Source: Anaerolinea sp. | Lineage (GTDB): Bacteria; Chloroflexota; Anaerolineae; Anaerolineales; Anaerolineaceae | NCBI GenBank assembly: GCA_013824865.1 | Contig: PNON01000013.1 | Coordinates: forward strand, 1-49,424 | Length of the DNA stretch: 49,424 nucleotides | Direction of reading: 5' to 3' | In this document: positions 25,028 through 33,884 of the stretch, in pieces | Layout of the letters: the number at the start of each line of letters is the position of its first letter | Position numbering within the stretch: the stretch's first letter is position 1 | Position numbers and translations under genes: made by a program | The notes under the pieces: model-generated | Database searches by the model: none | Told to the model about the DNA's origin: nothing | Seen by the model: the letters and a program-made list of their open reading frames with translations, nothing else

Positions 25028-27427
25028 ATGGACAAAAAAACAATCTCTGTACTCGAATTTCCCAGGGTGCTTGAAAAGTTAGCCGGTTTCACCTCTTTCA
25101 GCATGTCCCATGAAATGGCGCTGCAGGTGCAGCCCACTGCCGATATCGAGCTGGCGCGCACCTGGCAGTTGCAGACCAGTGAGGCCAGGCAGCTGCTCTC
25201 AATCAACACCGATATCCACCTGGGCGGGGTGGCAGACATCCGCGCCCAGCTTCGTACTGCATCACGCGGAGGTGTGTTGGCGCCCTCCGAGCTGCTGGAT
25301 GTGAAGAACACACTCATCAGTGCGCGCACGCTTATGCGCACCCTGGGAAACATTGAAAACATCTACCCCGCGATCGCCGCTGTCATTCTGGAACCTCCGC
25401 AACCTTATGGCATTGTGGATGCCATTTCACGCTGTATTTCCGACCATGGCGACATTCTGGATGGCGCCTCGGATAAATTGGCAGGCATTCGGCGCGAGCT
25501 AAAGCAATCGCATGACCGCCTTCTCACCCGCCTGGAGCGTATCATCAACGATCCGCACAATGCCCCCATGCTGCAGGAAGGCATCATCACCCAACGCGAC
25601 GGCCGGTATGTTGTGCCGTTACGCTCTGAATTTAAAGGGCAGATCAAGGCCATTGTGCATGATCAATCCTCATCGGGAGCCACATTATTTGTGGAACCGC
25701 TGGTGGTTGTGGAATTAAATAACCGCTTTAAAGAACTGCAGCTTGAAGAACGGGATGAAGAAAGGCGCATTTTGGCGACCCTTTCCGACCATGTCGGCGC
25801 ACAATCAGAGGATATCCGCGCACTGCTGGAGCTTCTGGCTCAGTTGGACTTGATCTTCGCCCGAGCCAAATATGCGGATGCGATCCATGCAGTGGAGCCG
25901 GTGCTGCATCCCATCCCCGCGAAACCGGAAAAAGGCCACCCTGGCAGCCGCATCCGCTTGTATAACGCGCGCCATCCGCTACTCAACCCCGACACGGTTG
26001 TCCCGATCGATCTGCTGCTGGATGAAGCCACATTCATCCTTATCATCACTGGTCCAAACACAGGTGGCAAGACCGTTACTTTGAAAACAGTCGGCCTGTT
26101 CGCGCTGATGAGCCAGTCCGGGCTGCATATCCCTGCTCAATCCGGCTCGGAAATCAGCGTCTTTCAACAGGTTTTCGCGGATATTGGAGATGAGCAGTCC
26201 ATCGAGCAATCGCTTTCCACCTTTTCAGGGCATATCACCAACATTATCCATCTGCTCAAGCTGGCGGATGCTGGAAGCCTGGTGTTATTGGATGAACTGG
26301 GAGCCGGTACGGATCCGCAGGAAGGCGCCGCCCTGGCCATGGCTATTCTAAAAGACCTGCTTGGCCGAAGCATCACCAGCATGGTAGCCACACACTACCC
26401 GGAGTTAAAAACATTTGCGCACAACACCCCGGCGGTGGTCAACGCCAGCCTTGAATTCGACCTGAAGACGCTGCGCCCAACCTATCACCTGACTCTTGGA
26501 TTACCGGGGAGATCCAATGCATTGGACATCGCTGAACGACTGGGGCTGCCGGAGCGGATCATCACATCCGCGCGTTCCACCATCCACCCTGATGAGTTGA
26601 AGGCAGAAGACCTTCTGGATGAGATCTACCATCAACGGGGAGTGGCTCGTGAAGAACGTGCCCGCGCTGAAGCGCTTCACAAAATGACCGCTGACACAGA
26701 ACGTCAGGTGACACAGCGATTGAAGCATATCGAAACTGAACGCCAGGAGATCATCACAACGGCGCAGAAGGAAATGGAGCTTGAATTAGAACGTTTTCAG
26801 CGCGAAGTGGAGATTCTGAAAAAAGAACTCGCCCGCGCCAGACAGCCGCTGGAGGCAGTGAAAGCGGTGCAGGAAGAACTTATCCGCCTGGAAGATGAAA
26901 CACCGTCAACCTCAGGTACTCCAGTACATACGGAAACAGATCGGCAGTTTCAGGTGGGCAACAATGTAATGGTAGCCTCTCTGAACATGCAGGGTAGGAT
27001 CACGACCTTGACGACCACGGACGCAGAGGTGCAGATGGGCAATCTGCGCATCCGTGCCCGGCTGAGTGACTTGCGTCGCCCGGAAAAAAGTACACCCATG
27101 CCGGAACCACAGAAACCTAAAACCCGCAGAATCGTTACAGAATCCTCAACTGTACCCAAGGAAAGCCTGTGGCCCACTCCTGGAATGGAGCTGGATATTC
27201 GCGGCCAGCGGGCAGAAGATGGGTTGGATCTGCTGGATCGTTATATCGAGCAGGCCTATGTCAGCGGCATGCCTTTTGTTCGCATCATCCACGGCAAGGG
27301 CACTGGACGCTTGCGGCAGGTGATCCGCGAGGCGCTTAAGGCCAATCCCCATATTTGTAATTTCGAAAGCGGAATGGAAAATGAAGGCGGCGATGGGGTG
27401 ACAGTGGCCCGTTTAAAGCAGGATTAA
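25028..27427 (+). CDS. mutS2: MutS2 family ATPase/endonuclease
   Basis: The 799-residue protein has MutS core helices, a Walker A site in GPNTGGKTVTLKT near residue 340, Walker B near LVLLDELGAGTDP, and a coiled coil at about 520-625. A C-terminal Smr domain carries LDIRGQRAEDGLDLL and HGKGTGRLR. MutS2 lacks the mismatch recognition domain and works on branched DNA or collided ribosomes, for which the Smr nuclease or binding domain is used. No Shine-Dalgarno sequence is obvious before ATG 25028. A strong terminator follows. Confidence 0.93.
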   Translation: MDKKTISVLEFPRVLEKLAGFTSFSMSHEMALQVQPTADIELARTWQLQTSEARQLLSINTDIHLGGVADIRAQLRTASRGGVLAPSELLDVKNTLISARTLMRTLGNIENIYPAIAAVILEPPQPYGIVDAISRCISDHGDILDGASDKLAGIRRELKQSHDRLLTRLERIINDPHNAPMLQEGIITQRDGRYVVPLRSEFKGQIKAIVHDQSSSGATLFVEPLVVVELNNRFKELQLEERDEERRILATLSDHVGAQSEDIRALLELLAQLDLIFARAKYADAIHAVEPVLHPIPAKPEKGHPGSRIRLYNARHPLLNPDTVVPIDLLLDEATFILIITGPNTGGKTVTLKTVGLFALMSQSGLHIPAQSGSEISVFQQVFADIGDEQSIEQSLSTFSGHITNIIHLLKLADAGSLVLLDELGAGTDPQEGAALAMAILKDLLGRSITSMVATHYPELKTFAHNTPAVVNASLEFDLKTLRPTYHLTLGLPGRSNALDIAERLGLPERIITSARSTIHPDELKAEDLLDEIYHQRGVAREERARAEALHKMTADTERQVTQRLKHIETERQEIITTAQKEMELELERFQREVEILKKELARARQPLEAVKAVQEELIRLEDETPSTSGTPVHTETDRQFQVGNNVMVASLNMQGRITTLTTTDAEVQMGNLRIRARLSDLRRPEKSTPMPEPQKPKTRRIVTESSTVPKESLWPTPGMELDIRGQRAEDGLDLLDRYIEQAYVSGMPFVRIIHGKGTGRLRQVIREALKANPHICNFESGMENEGGDGVTVARLKQD

Positions 27428-27429
27428 AG

Positions 27430-27473
27430 AAAGAAGTCGATAGTGGTTTGGGCTCTTCACTATCGACTTCTTT
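27430..27473 (+). terminator. Intrinsic terminator after mutS2
   Basis: AGAAGTCGATAGTG ending at 27445 pairs with CACTATCGACTTCT starting at 27458 around a 12-base loop, followed by TTT. The A-rich left arm may also serve the opposite strand. Confidence 0.85.
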
Positions 27474-27603
27474 TCACAAGTCCCCTTGTGCTTGTGCCAT
27501 GATGTCCGGGACAGGTTATCTATACAACATGATAACATTTATCCGTAGACACAACGTAGACAAACTTGGTTCTGGTAAATGTGTCGAGCTGGTCTTATAT
27601 ATC

Positions 27604-28395
27604 TCAGGATGCCACTTTATCCCCGTGGCTGCTGGCGAACTCACCTACTATTGCATTGAATTTGGCCGAGGGCAATGAATTCAGATCCTTTTGATATCTT
27701 TCCTGTACTTCCAACCCATAGCGGTAGGCTTCCCGCGGGTTTCCAAGTTGCTGCAGGGCTTCCATGATCCCAATGTGGTAATCTTCGTTGTAGGGATCAA
27801 TATCCACCAGGGTGTATAACCACTGGATTCGCCAGCCACGATCACCCACCACGGAACAGTGTGCGGCCAACCTCTCCAATATCAAAATATGGTTGCGAAG
27901 TTCCCTTTTTTCCAGGTTTCCCACCCATGTTTCGTATTCAACAGTATTTGGCAAGTCAACACCTGCTAACATGCGGTTGGAACGCCATAAGCCCTCAGCA
28001 TAAGCCATTTCTTTGTAGAGAGCTTCTGGAATTGGCAAGTCACTGGATATGTTCCACAGGGCTTCATTCGCCCGCCTGTTTACCCTGTGGTATTCTTTAA
28101 TATCCACCCAGGTGCGGGCAGGATCCAGGTAGACCTTATTGATCTCAGCACGTAAAAGGGAGGGGTCTGGCAAGGAGGTTCGCAGCCTGGAAAGGTTATC
28201 CCTGAAGTAAGCACGCGCCATTTCTGGGGGCTCTTCCGGCCATAACAACCCTAGTAATTCACCTCTTCCCACAGGTTGTTCTTGCGCGGCCAGGTAGTAT
28301 AGGATCGCCCTGGGTATGCGGCGTTTTATCAACAACGGCTGATCACGCCACAGTATGATGGGTGTTCCAAGGAGCAGGATCTTTAATTCAATCAT
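27604..28395 (-). CDS. SARP/BTAD-type transcriptional regulator, stand-alone
   Basis: The 263-residue protein has an N-terminal OmpR-like winged helix (IELKILLLGTPIILW, RAILYYLAAQEQP, LLGLLWPEE, ARAYFRDNLSRLR). The bacterial transcriptional activator domain of TPR-like helices follows (VDIDPYNEDYHIGIMEALQQLGN, AYRYGLEVQERYQ). Relatives are often fused to a STAND ATPase of about 600 residues; here only the DNA-binding and BTAD parts exist. It ends the ssb-recN gene run, 24 bases after recN. Its targets are unknown. Confidence 0.8.
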   Translation of the reverse strand: MIELKILLLGTPIILWRDQPLLIKRRIPRAILYYLAAQEQPVGRGELLGLLWPEEPPEMARAYFRDNLSRLRTSLPDPSLLRAEINKVYLDPARTWVDIKEYHRVNRRANEALWNISSDLPIPEALYKEMAYAEGLWRSNRMLAGVDLPNTVEYETWVGNLEKRELRNHILILERLAAHCSVVGDRGWRIQWLYTLVDIDPYNEDYHIGIMEALQQLGNPREAYRYGLEVQERYQKDLNSLPSAKFNAIVGEFASSHGDKVAS

Positions 28396-28419
28396 CTCAC
28401 CCCCTTAATATACAACACA

Positions 28420-30129
28420 TTACTCCAAATCTTCCACTTGCTGTAACAATTCCTCGGCTGATCGCAGGGTATTTTCGGTGGAATTCCCCAACATTTGAGC
28501 CAATTCCACGATACGATCTTCCCTGGACAGCTCAGCAACCTGCGTTATTGTACGGCCATCAGAAACCACCTTGCTAACATTGAAATGTTGGTCTCCATAG
28601 GCTGCTAGCTGAGGCAGATGGGTGACGCAGAACACCTGGTGATGGCGCGCCAACTGCCACAGCTTCTTTCCCACAATACTACCCACCCTGCCGCCAATAC
28701 CCTGGTCAATCTCATCGAATACCAGCGATGGTATCCTGTCCTCTTTCGCGAGTACATTTTTTAATGCCAGCATCAAACGCGAAGTCTCGCCCCCAGAAGC
28801 AATCTTTACCAGCGGTTTCAGCCCTTCGCCGGGATTGGGGGCGATTAAGAATTGCACCCAATCCATTCCATGACCATCCAGACCGATGGTACCGTCAGAT
28901 GAAGAGAGAGAAGCTTTCAGTGTTTCGAAACCCACCTGGAAACGAGCGCCTTCCATCTTTAGCTCGTCCAACTCTGATTCAATCTCCCGTGACAGGCGTT
29001 CCGCGGCTTCTTTGCGAATTTTGGATAGTACCATGGCTTGCCCCTGAATATCTGCCAGCAACGCTTGTTCCTGCTGTTGTAACCCGGCACTGCGCTCGCC
29101 TGAGGAGTTGATCAACTCCAGTTTCTTGCGTGTGGCAGCCAGGAAACTCAGCACACTTTCAATTGAACCGCCATGCTTGCGCTTCAAGTTGTTGAGCAAG
29201 CCAATGCGTTCCTCAATCTCTTCAAGTCGGCGTGGATTGAATTCGATGCCATCTGCATAATCGCGTATTTCGCGGGTAAGATCCTCTGCCTGTTCCATAA
29301 GGCTGTTACCGATGGTGGTTATTTCAGTCTGGGTAGGATCCAGGCGCGCGAGTTGCTGCAGTTGATGGTTTAGCTGCCCGAGCAGGTCGGTAATCGATTG
29401 CATCTCAGGGGAAGGTTCGTCTAACAGGGTGACAGCCCCCCGGGCTGCCAGCGCCAGGTTCTCAGCGTTAGCCAGGCGATTGCGTTCCTGATCCAATTGC
29501 TCGTCTTCGCCAGGTTGCAAGCGGGCCGCGCTGATCTCCTGCTCCTGGAAGGATAGTAGTTCCAACCGGGAGGCGGCTTCCTGTTCCATGGCGAGAAGTT
29601 CGCGCAGCTCACGACGAATTTCAAGCAGATGATGATAGCCGTGTTGGTATTGGTGGAGTTGCGCCTCATCCCCTGCAAAACTATCCAACAGTCCAATATG
29701 TGCCCGGGTGTTGAGTAAGGACAGGTGTTCAGATTGCCCGTGAATATCCACCAGCAGATCACCGATAGCGCGTAGTGTGGATTGGGTCACGCCGCGTCCA
29801 TTTACCCGCGCGCTGGTTCGCCCCTCCAGGCGCATTTCACGCTCAACGGTCAGGATGTCTTGATTTTCCCGCAAGTCTTCCTGCGCTAACAGCAAGGCAA
29901 GCTCAGGCGGACAATCCGCCAGGCTGAAGGTGGCTTCAATACGGGATTTAGCTGCTCCGGCACGGACGGATGTGGCATCAAAAGATCCGCCCAGCAAGGC
30001 CATGATCGCGTCCAGGATGATGGACTTACCGGCGCCGGTTTCACCGGTTAAAATCACCAACCCCTTGCTAAAACTCAGCTCCAGCTGGTCTATGATGGCG
30101 AAATTCTCGATCCGCAGGGTAATGAGCAT
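28420..30129 (-). CDS. recN: RecN DNA repair ATPase
   Basis: The 569-residue SMC-like protein has Walker A at the N-terminus (GETGAGKSIILDAI), coiled-coil arms in the middle (about 155-365), and a C-terminal lobe with the ABC signature ASGGETSRLMLAL and Walker B LVFDEIDQGIGG. RecN acts early in double-strand break repair, holding DNA ends. It lies four bases after the zinc-finger membrane protein gene in the minus-strand repair cluster. Confidence 0.95.
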   Translation of the reverse strand: MLITLRIENFAIIDQLELSFSKGLVILTGETGAGKSIILDAIMALLGGSFDATSVRAGAAKSRIEATFSLADCPPELALLLAQEDLRENQDILTVEREMRLEGRTSARVNGRGVTQSTLRAIGDLLVDIHGQSEHLSLLNTRAHIGLLDSFAGDEAQLHQYQHGYHHLLEIRRELRELLAMEQEAASRLELLSFQEQEISAARLQPGEDEQLDQERNRLANAENLALAARGAVTLLDEPSPEMQSITDLLGQLNHQLQQLARLDPTQTEITTIGNSLMEQAEDLTREIRDYADGIEFNPRRLEEIEERIGLLNNLKRKHGGSIESVLSFLAATRKKLELINSSGERSAGLQQQEQALLADIQGQAMVLSKIRKEAAERLSREIESELDELKMEGARFQVGFETLKASLSSSDGTIGLDGHGMDWVQFLIAPNPGEGLKPLVKIASGGETSRLMLALKNVLAKEDRIPSLVFDEIDQGIGGRVGSIVGKKLWQLARHHQVFCVTHLPQLAAYGDQHFNVSKVVSDGRTITQVAELSREDRIVELAQMLGNSTENTLRSAEELLQQVEDLE

Positions 30130-30133
30130 GGGG

Positions 30134-30682
30134 CTATATCTTCAACCGGGTGCCTGTCAAGCGGTAGTACATGGAAGTGGAAACCAGCACAATATATAAG
30201 GCGCGGATGGCCAGAACCAAGAAATACTGGATGCCCAGTCCATTGGATGACATAAAAAGGCTGAGTAACAACGCAATAAGCAGGGGGATCACGCCGACAA
30301 GGCTGCCCAGCAATGTGCCTACTAAAGCTGTAGCATAAAGCCCGGGCGCGCGCCTCTTGCGGATGATAAAACGGATCGCTTCTGCCACTGCAATCCCAAC
30401 GACCGGAGCCAGGATCAAAGTGAAAAAGCCAATCCGGCTTGTAATCAAGCTGCCAATGTAGCTGATGATCCCGGCTGTGACGAATGCCAGCGGATAATCC
30501 ATCCATGTAGCAGTATTGAAGATTTTTTGATGCCCACGCACACACTCTTTGCAGCGGTAACCGGTGGGGGTGAGCACCGCACATTGTGGACAGATGAGTT
30601 TCTCACAGCGATTGCAGCGCAGGCTGGTTTCCCGTTGCGGATGGTTGGTACAAAATAAAGGTGAAGATATGACTTCGCTCAT
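30134..30682 (-). CDS. Membrane protein with N-terminal B-box-like zinc finger
   Basis: The 182-residue protein begins with a cysteine-rich finger (about residues 11-47): CTNHP, LRCNRCEKLICPQC, then GYRCKEC, resembling B-box or rhomboid-associated zinc fingers that may bind two zinc ions. Four hydrophobic helices follow, with YILVSTSMYYRL near the end. The start overlaps the nadK stop by four bases, implying coupled translation. No function can be assigned. Confidence 0.7.
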   Translation of the reverse strand: MSEVISSPLFCTNHPQRETSLRCNRCEKLICPQCAVLTPTGYRCKECVRGHQKIFNTATWMDYPLAFVTAGIISYIGSLITSRIGFFTLILAPVVGIAVAEAIRFIIRKRRAPGLYATALVGTLLGSLVGVIPLLIALLLSLFMSSNGLGIQYFLVLAIRALYIVLVSTSMYYRLTGTRLKI

Positions 30683-31554
30683 TGGTAATTGTCAGCCGCC
30701 GGATTTTGCTCCATGTGGCTCATTAGGCTCCTGTAGAAATAACCCGCGTCGAAAAAGCGTACAAAACGTAAAGTATGATCCCCTGCAGATACTTCCACAC
30801 GGTCATGTTCCAGAAGTAATATTGGATTCTGTCCATCCACGCTCAGGACAGCCTGATGGTCGCTGCGGGCGGTGATGCTGACTTGCGCGCCTTCTGCCAG
30901 GATGACAGCCCGGTCCACCGATAAGTGCGGTGCCACAGGTACCAACAGGATATTGCGTAACTCAGGAGGCATGATCGGCCCGCCGGCAGCCAACGCGTAA
31001 GCGGTTGAACCGGAAGCAGTAGCTGCGATTAAGCCATCGGCTACATAGGTGCTGAGCAATTCGTTATCTACATACGCGGTGATATGCACAGGTTTAACCA
31101 GCTGGCCGCGGCAAACCACCACTTCATTCACAACATCCCATTCACCCAGTTTTTCTCCCGCACGCCAGTGCTCAGCATTCAACATCATGCGGGATTCATA
31201 ACGATAGTTCCCTTGCATCAGCTGCGGAATATATTCCATCCAATTGGCGCGTTGGATCTCCATCAGGAAACCAAACCTCCCGAAGTTGATGCCAAGGATG
31301 GGGGTATTGGAAGTAGCGCAAAGGTGCCCGGTGCGCAGGATGGAACCATCACCACCCAGCACGATTGCCAGATCATACTCCCCAGAGGCAATGCTTTTTC
31401 GCAGTGCCGCATCATCCAACCGCCCTGAAACCACCTCCACCGGGTAAGCGCCAAGCGCGGACTTCACCCGGTCAATTTCCTGAAATGCATCAGGCATACC
31501 GGAATGAGCCACGATGGCTATTCTCTGGGGGATTGGCATCTTTTCAACGTGCAT
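30679..31554 (-). CDS. nadK: NAD kinase
   Basis: The 291-residue protein has the NAD kinase motif GGDGSILR, then NFGRFGFL and the second-domain TASGSTAYALAAGGP. It makes NADP+ from NAD+ and ATP or polyphosphate. TATAAT ends six bases before ATG 31554, suggesting a leaderless internal promoter. The start could instead be the Met at codon 6. The gene is 41 bases downstream of the split nuclease genes and overlaps the zinc-finger membrane gene that precedes recN. Confidence 0.94.
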   Translation of the reverse strand: MHVEKMPIPQRIAIVAHSGMPDAFQEIDRVKSALGAYPVEVVSGRLDDAALRKSIASGEYDLAIVLGGDGSILRTGHLCATSNTPILGINFGRFGFLMEIQRANWMEYIPQLMQGNYRYESRMMLNAEHWRAGEKLGEWDVVNEVVVCRGQLVKPVHITAYVDNELLSTYVADGLIAATASGSTAYALAAGGPIMPPELRNILLVPVAPHLSVDRAVILAEGAQVSITARSDHQAVLSVDGQNPILLLEHDRVEVSAGDHTLRFVRFFDAGYFYRSLMSHMEQNPAADNYQ

Positions 31555-31560
31555 GAAATA

Positions 31561-31566
31561 ATTATA
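31561..31566 (-). promoter_or_regulatory. Probable -10 element of a leaderless nadK promoter
   Basis: On the minus strand TATAAT (31566-31561) is followed by TATTTC and ATG (31554-31552). No Shine-Dalgarno sequence lies before the ATG. Confidence 0.5.
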
Positions 31567-31595
31567 GTCTGGTTGTTCGAGAATCGGGGGTTGTT

Positions 31596-32108
31596 TTATA
31601 ATCGTTGATCGCAGTGGTTTTTATATCCGCAGCTATTGCACCTGGCAGATTCCTGGTGGCTGCGAGGAATATTGGTAGACCTTTCCAGACGGTGCATCCC
31701 ACTGATCAAGGTCAGCGTTTGTTCCCGCAACTGCGGGGTAAATTCAATGGAGAAGGTACGCCCGGGATAATGGATGAGGCCATGTGTGGGTTGCACCTGG
31801 TACACCTTTTCCACCAGCAGGCAGTAGGCAGCCAATTGGAAGATATGGGAATCGTAAGGAGCGTTGGGAGCACGACAGCTCTTCACTTCCACCGGGATTA
31901 CCTCCCCCTTTTGACGGATCAGATAGTCAGGCTTACCGACCAATCCGATGCTACCATCGAATAATGGTTTTTCCAGAGGCTGTCCCCACATTTTGACATC
32001 AGAATAGATGATCTTGCCGCCTGGCAGGCCGATCTGTTTACGCAGCCGCAGAGAAAGGAAGAAGAGCAGCACTGCTGCCCCGATGAGCGCCAGTATGTAC
32101 CAGATCAT
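31596..32108 (-). CDS. C-terminal half of a split, membrane-anchored Cas4/RecB-like nuclease
   Basis: The 170-residue protein starts with a membrane helix (about 2-20). It then carries the second part of a PD-(D/E)XK nuclease fold: Asp61 in VGKPDYLI, Glu74-Val-Lys76 in PVEVKS, and Gln91-x3-Tyr95 in QLAAY. Three cysteines at the end (Cys157, Cys160, Cys166 in RCNSCGYKNHC) match the C-terminal cysteines of Cas4 that hold an iron-sulfur cluster. Cas4's fourth cysteine and its N-terminal His are missing here but are encoded by the upstream gene, whose stop overlaps this start (ATGA). The pair would rebuild the complete catalytic and cluster sites. No CRISPR or cas genes are near, so a repair or processing nuclease is likelier. 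Confidence 0.75.
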   Translation of the reverse strand: MIWYILALIGAAVLLFFLSLRLRKQIGLPGGKIIYSDVKMWGQPLEKPLFDGSIGLVGKPDYLIRQKGEVIPVEVKSCRAPNAPYDSHIFQLAAYCLLVEKVYQVQPTHGLIHYPGRTFSIEFTPQLREQTLTLISGMHRLERSTNIPRSHQESARCNSCGYKNHCDQRL

Positions 32109-32338
32109 AGGTGGGTAATGAGATAATGAATAAACAAGCCGATGGCCATCAACAGCAGCATTCCTCCGGCGATTCGGAAGATGATAGATGCCATCACGAA
32201 ACGCCCGTGCTGATAGTGAATGGTTGTGCCCGCCTGCAGTTCGCGTTTGTTTTCAGGCTCAACACCCGCGATGCGGTACCACCAGGAGCGCTGGCAATAC
32301 AGGTAGGAACCGATTTCAGACGCCCTAATGATCCGCAT
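32105..32338 (-). CDS. N-terminal half of a split, membrane-anchored Cas4/RecB-like nuclease
   Basis: ATG 32338 is chosen because AGAAGG lies a few bases before it; 22 more codons upstream are open but overlap the translin gene more deeply. The 77-residue protein begins with RASEIGSYLYCQRSWWYR, the usual opening of Cas4/RecB-like nucleases, with Cys15 in the position of the first cluster cysteine. A G-x3-H motif follows (His41 in AGTTIHYQHG), and a membrane helix covers about 49-72. It ends right after that helix and the next gene starts with another, so the break falls at the predicted outer loop of a helical hairpin. Both halves would then lie on the cytoplasmic side. Confidence 0.7.
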   Translation of the reverse strand: MRIIRASEIGSYLYCQRSWWYRIAGVEPENKRELQAGTTIHYQHGRFVMASIIFRIAGGMLLLMAIGLFIHYLITHL

Positions 32339-32981
32339 GCGCAGAACCTTCTCTGTCCAATCGGATGGAAAGTTCAGCCAGGGCTTGCTGTAAATGGTGT
32401 TCACGTTGACTGATGGTCAGATCACCGCGGGTACGCTCGACGATACCGCGTACCAGGTCGGTGTGCCGTCGCAGACCGTTTGTGACGGCGTCCGGGTAAT
32501 CTATGGTGACCAGCACTGAATAAATATCATCCATGCAAGCCAGCAGACGTTCAGCCTCGGAAGAATATCCCTGTCGGAGGATATCCATGCATCGGCGGCG
32601 AAGTTCTCCAGTTACTTCCGCTAATCCATTCAACCATGTGGCATCTTCTACTCCGATTTCTTTAGGAGAGGGAAGGGGCAGGTTCAATATGAGCGCGCGG
32701 GTAATGGTTGCCTCGGAATACTCCTTGAGTGCGTCTTGAGTGTATCCGGCATAGTAAAGCTCGGGATACATGCTCAGAGAGTCGTACAACTGAGCCGCCA
32801 GCTTAGCTGCCTCTAGCAAATGGGTATCTGCGGCATCGATCTCCTGCCGATGCACGGCGCGAATGGCATGCGCGCAATGCCGGGTGAGCAACCGGCAGAC
32901 TGCCAGGGCTTGATCGCGGGCTTTATTACGCGCTTCAAAACTGGCGCGTATCTTTTCAACAATATCATCCAGGTTATCCAT
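32325..32981 (-). CDS. Translin-family protein (translin/TRAX-like)
   Basis: The 218-residue all-helical protein matches the translin family: KEYSEATITRALI, a WLNGLAEVTGELRRRCMDILRQG helix, and the CMDDIYSVLVTIDYPDAVTNGLRRHTDLVRGIVERTRGDLT block. An E-x2-E pair (Glu87, Glu90) lies where TRAX has metal-binding glutamates, so RNase activity is possible, although assignment of the third acidic residue (Asp175 is a candidate) needs a structural model. Eukaryotic translin/TRAX forms C3PO, which cleaves small RNA. The start overlaps the DUF3467 stop and the end overlaps the split nuclease, so the three are translationally coupled. Confidence 0.82.
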   Translation of the reverse strand: MDNLDDIVEKIRASFEARNKARDQALAVCRLLTRHCAHAIRAVHRQEIDAADTHLLEAAKLAAQLYDSLSMYPELYYAGYTQDALKEYSEATITRALILNLPLPSPKEIGVEDATWLNGLAEVTGELRRRCMDILRQGYSSEAERLLACMDDIYSVLVTIDYPDAVTNGLRRHTDLVRGIVERTRGDLTISQREHHLQQALAELSIRLDREGSAHADH

Positions 32982-33316
32982 CAGGTTTCCGGTTTTTCCT
33001 CAGGTGGGTCCGGCGTGGAAGGCGGCCGGAAGAGATGATCCGCCAGGGTGCCTGGTCCGGGTAGTTTAATTTCCCCGAAGGTTCCTTCATAGCGGGTTAA
33101 GTTATCGCCCAGCACATGCTGCAGCATCTTTACTCCCAGGGGGGTCATGATCAGCTTGGCCACCACCACCGGGTTGACATCCCCCGGCAGAATGCGGGCA
33201 AATTCAAGCACCACCTCCGCCGGAGAATGGGAAATACGCACCAGATTGGCGTATTCCGCCTTCAATTCCGGCGGGGTGATGAAATTGATCGGTTGTATGT
33301 GAGCTTTAATCGGCAT
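32981..33316 (-). CDS. DUF3467 family protein
   Basis: ATG 33316 is taken as start, and GTG 33325 is also possible. The 111-residue product has the family pattern: EYANLVRISHSPAEVVLEFARILPG, then AKLIMTPLGVKMLQHVLGDNLTRYEGTFGEI and a Pro-rich tail. Members are small proteins of unknown function. It sits between ssb and translin, overlapping the translin start by the ATGA arrangement. Confidence 0.8.
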   Translation of the reverse strand: MPIKAHIQPINFITPPELKAEYANLVRISHSPAEVVLEFARILPGDVNPVVVAKLIMTPLGVKMLQHVLGDNLTRYEGTFGEIKLPGPGTLADHLFRPPSTPDPPEEKPET

Positions 33317-33337
33317 TCCACTCACATTAGCTGGGGA

Positions 33338-33763
33338 CTAGAATGGGATCTCTTCGTCCCCGGCGGCTGGAGCAATATCATCCGTAGCGCCACCATATCC
33401 GCCACCCTCTTCATCCGTCTTGGGAGTCAGGAAGCGAATCGTGCTTGCGATGATATCGAAATTTGCACCGGTTGTGCCATCCTGCCGTTGAAAAGTACGG
33501 GGATTACCGGTGACCGGATCCGGCTGCAGGCGGCCTTCCACCAGTACCTTGTTACCTTTTTTTAAGTACTGGTTGCAGGTTTCCGCCTGTTTACCCCACA
33601 CATTGATGCGGAACCATATCTTTTCTTTTACACTTTGACCGGCATTATTGGTGTACTGCCGGTTGGATGCAATTGAAAAGGATGTGACTGCCTGACCGGA
33701 TGGGGTATAACGCATCTCTGGGTCGCGACCCAAATTACCGACGACAATGATTGTGTGGAACAT
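33338..33763 (-). CDS. ssb: Single-stranded DNA-binding protein
   Basis: GGAGGA precedes ATG 33763; the protein has 141 residues. The OB fold starts with FHTIIVVGNLGRDPEMRYTPSG and includes WFRINVWGKQAETCNQYLKKG. The acidic C-terminus ends DEEIPF, the tail that binds repair and replication partners. It is the first gene of the minus-strand cluster that leads through DUF3467, translin and the split nuclease to nadK and recN. Confidence 0.95.
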   Translation of the reverse strand: MFHTIIVVGNLGRDPEMRYTPSGQAVTSFSIASNRQYTNNAGQSVKEKIWFRINVWGKQAETCNQYLKKGNKVLVEGRLQPDPVTGNPRTFQRQDGTTGANFDIIASTIRFLTPKTDEEGGGYGGATDDIAPAAGDEEIPF

Positions 33764-33884
33764 TTGTCCTCCAAAAAATAGTATTGTCAGGATAAAAATC
33801 GATTATTACAGTAACGCAGACATCCTGACCTATATTAATTTTAAATATATTTTTCCACAATGCAAATGATTTTGTAACCAATTT

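Noticed and set aside
31596-32338. A CRISPR-Cas locus suggested by the Cas4-like nuclease
   Set aside because: No repeat array, cas1, cas2 or effector gene is seen in the window, and the nuclease is membrane-anchored and split.
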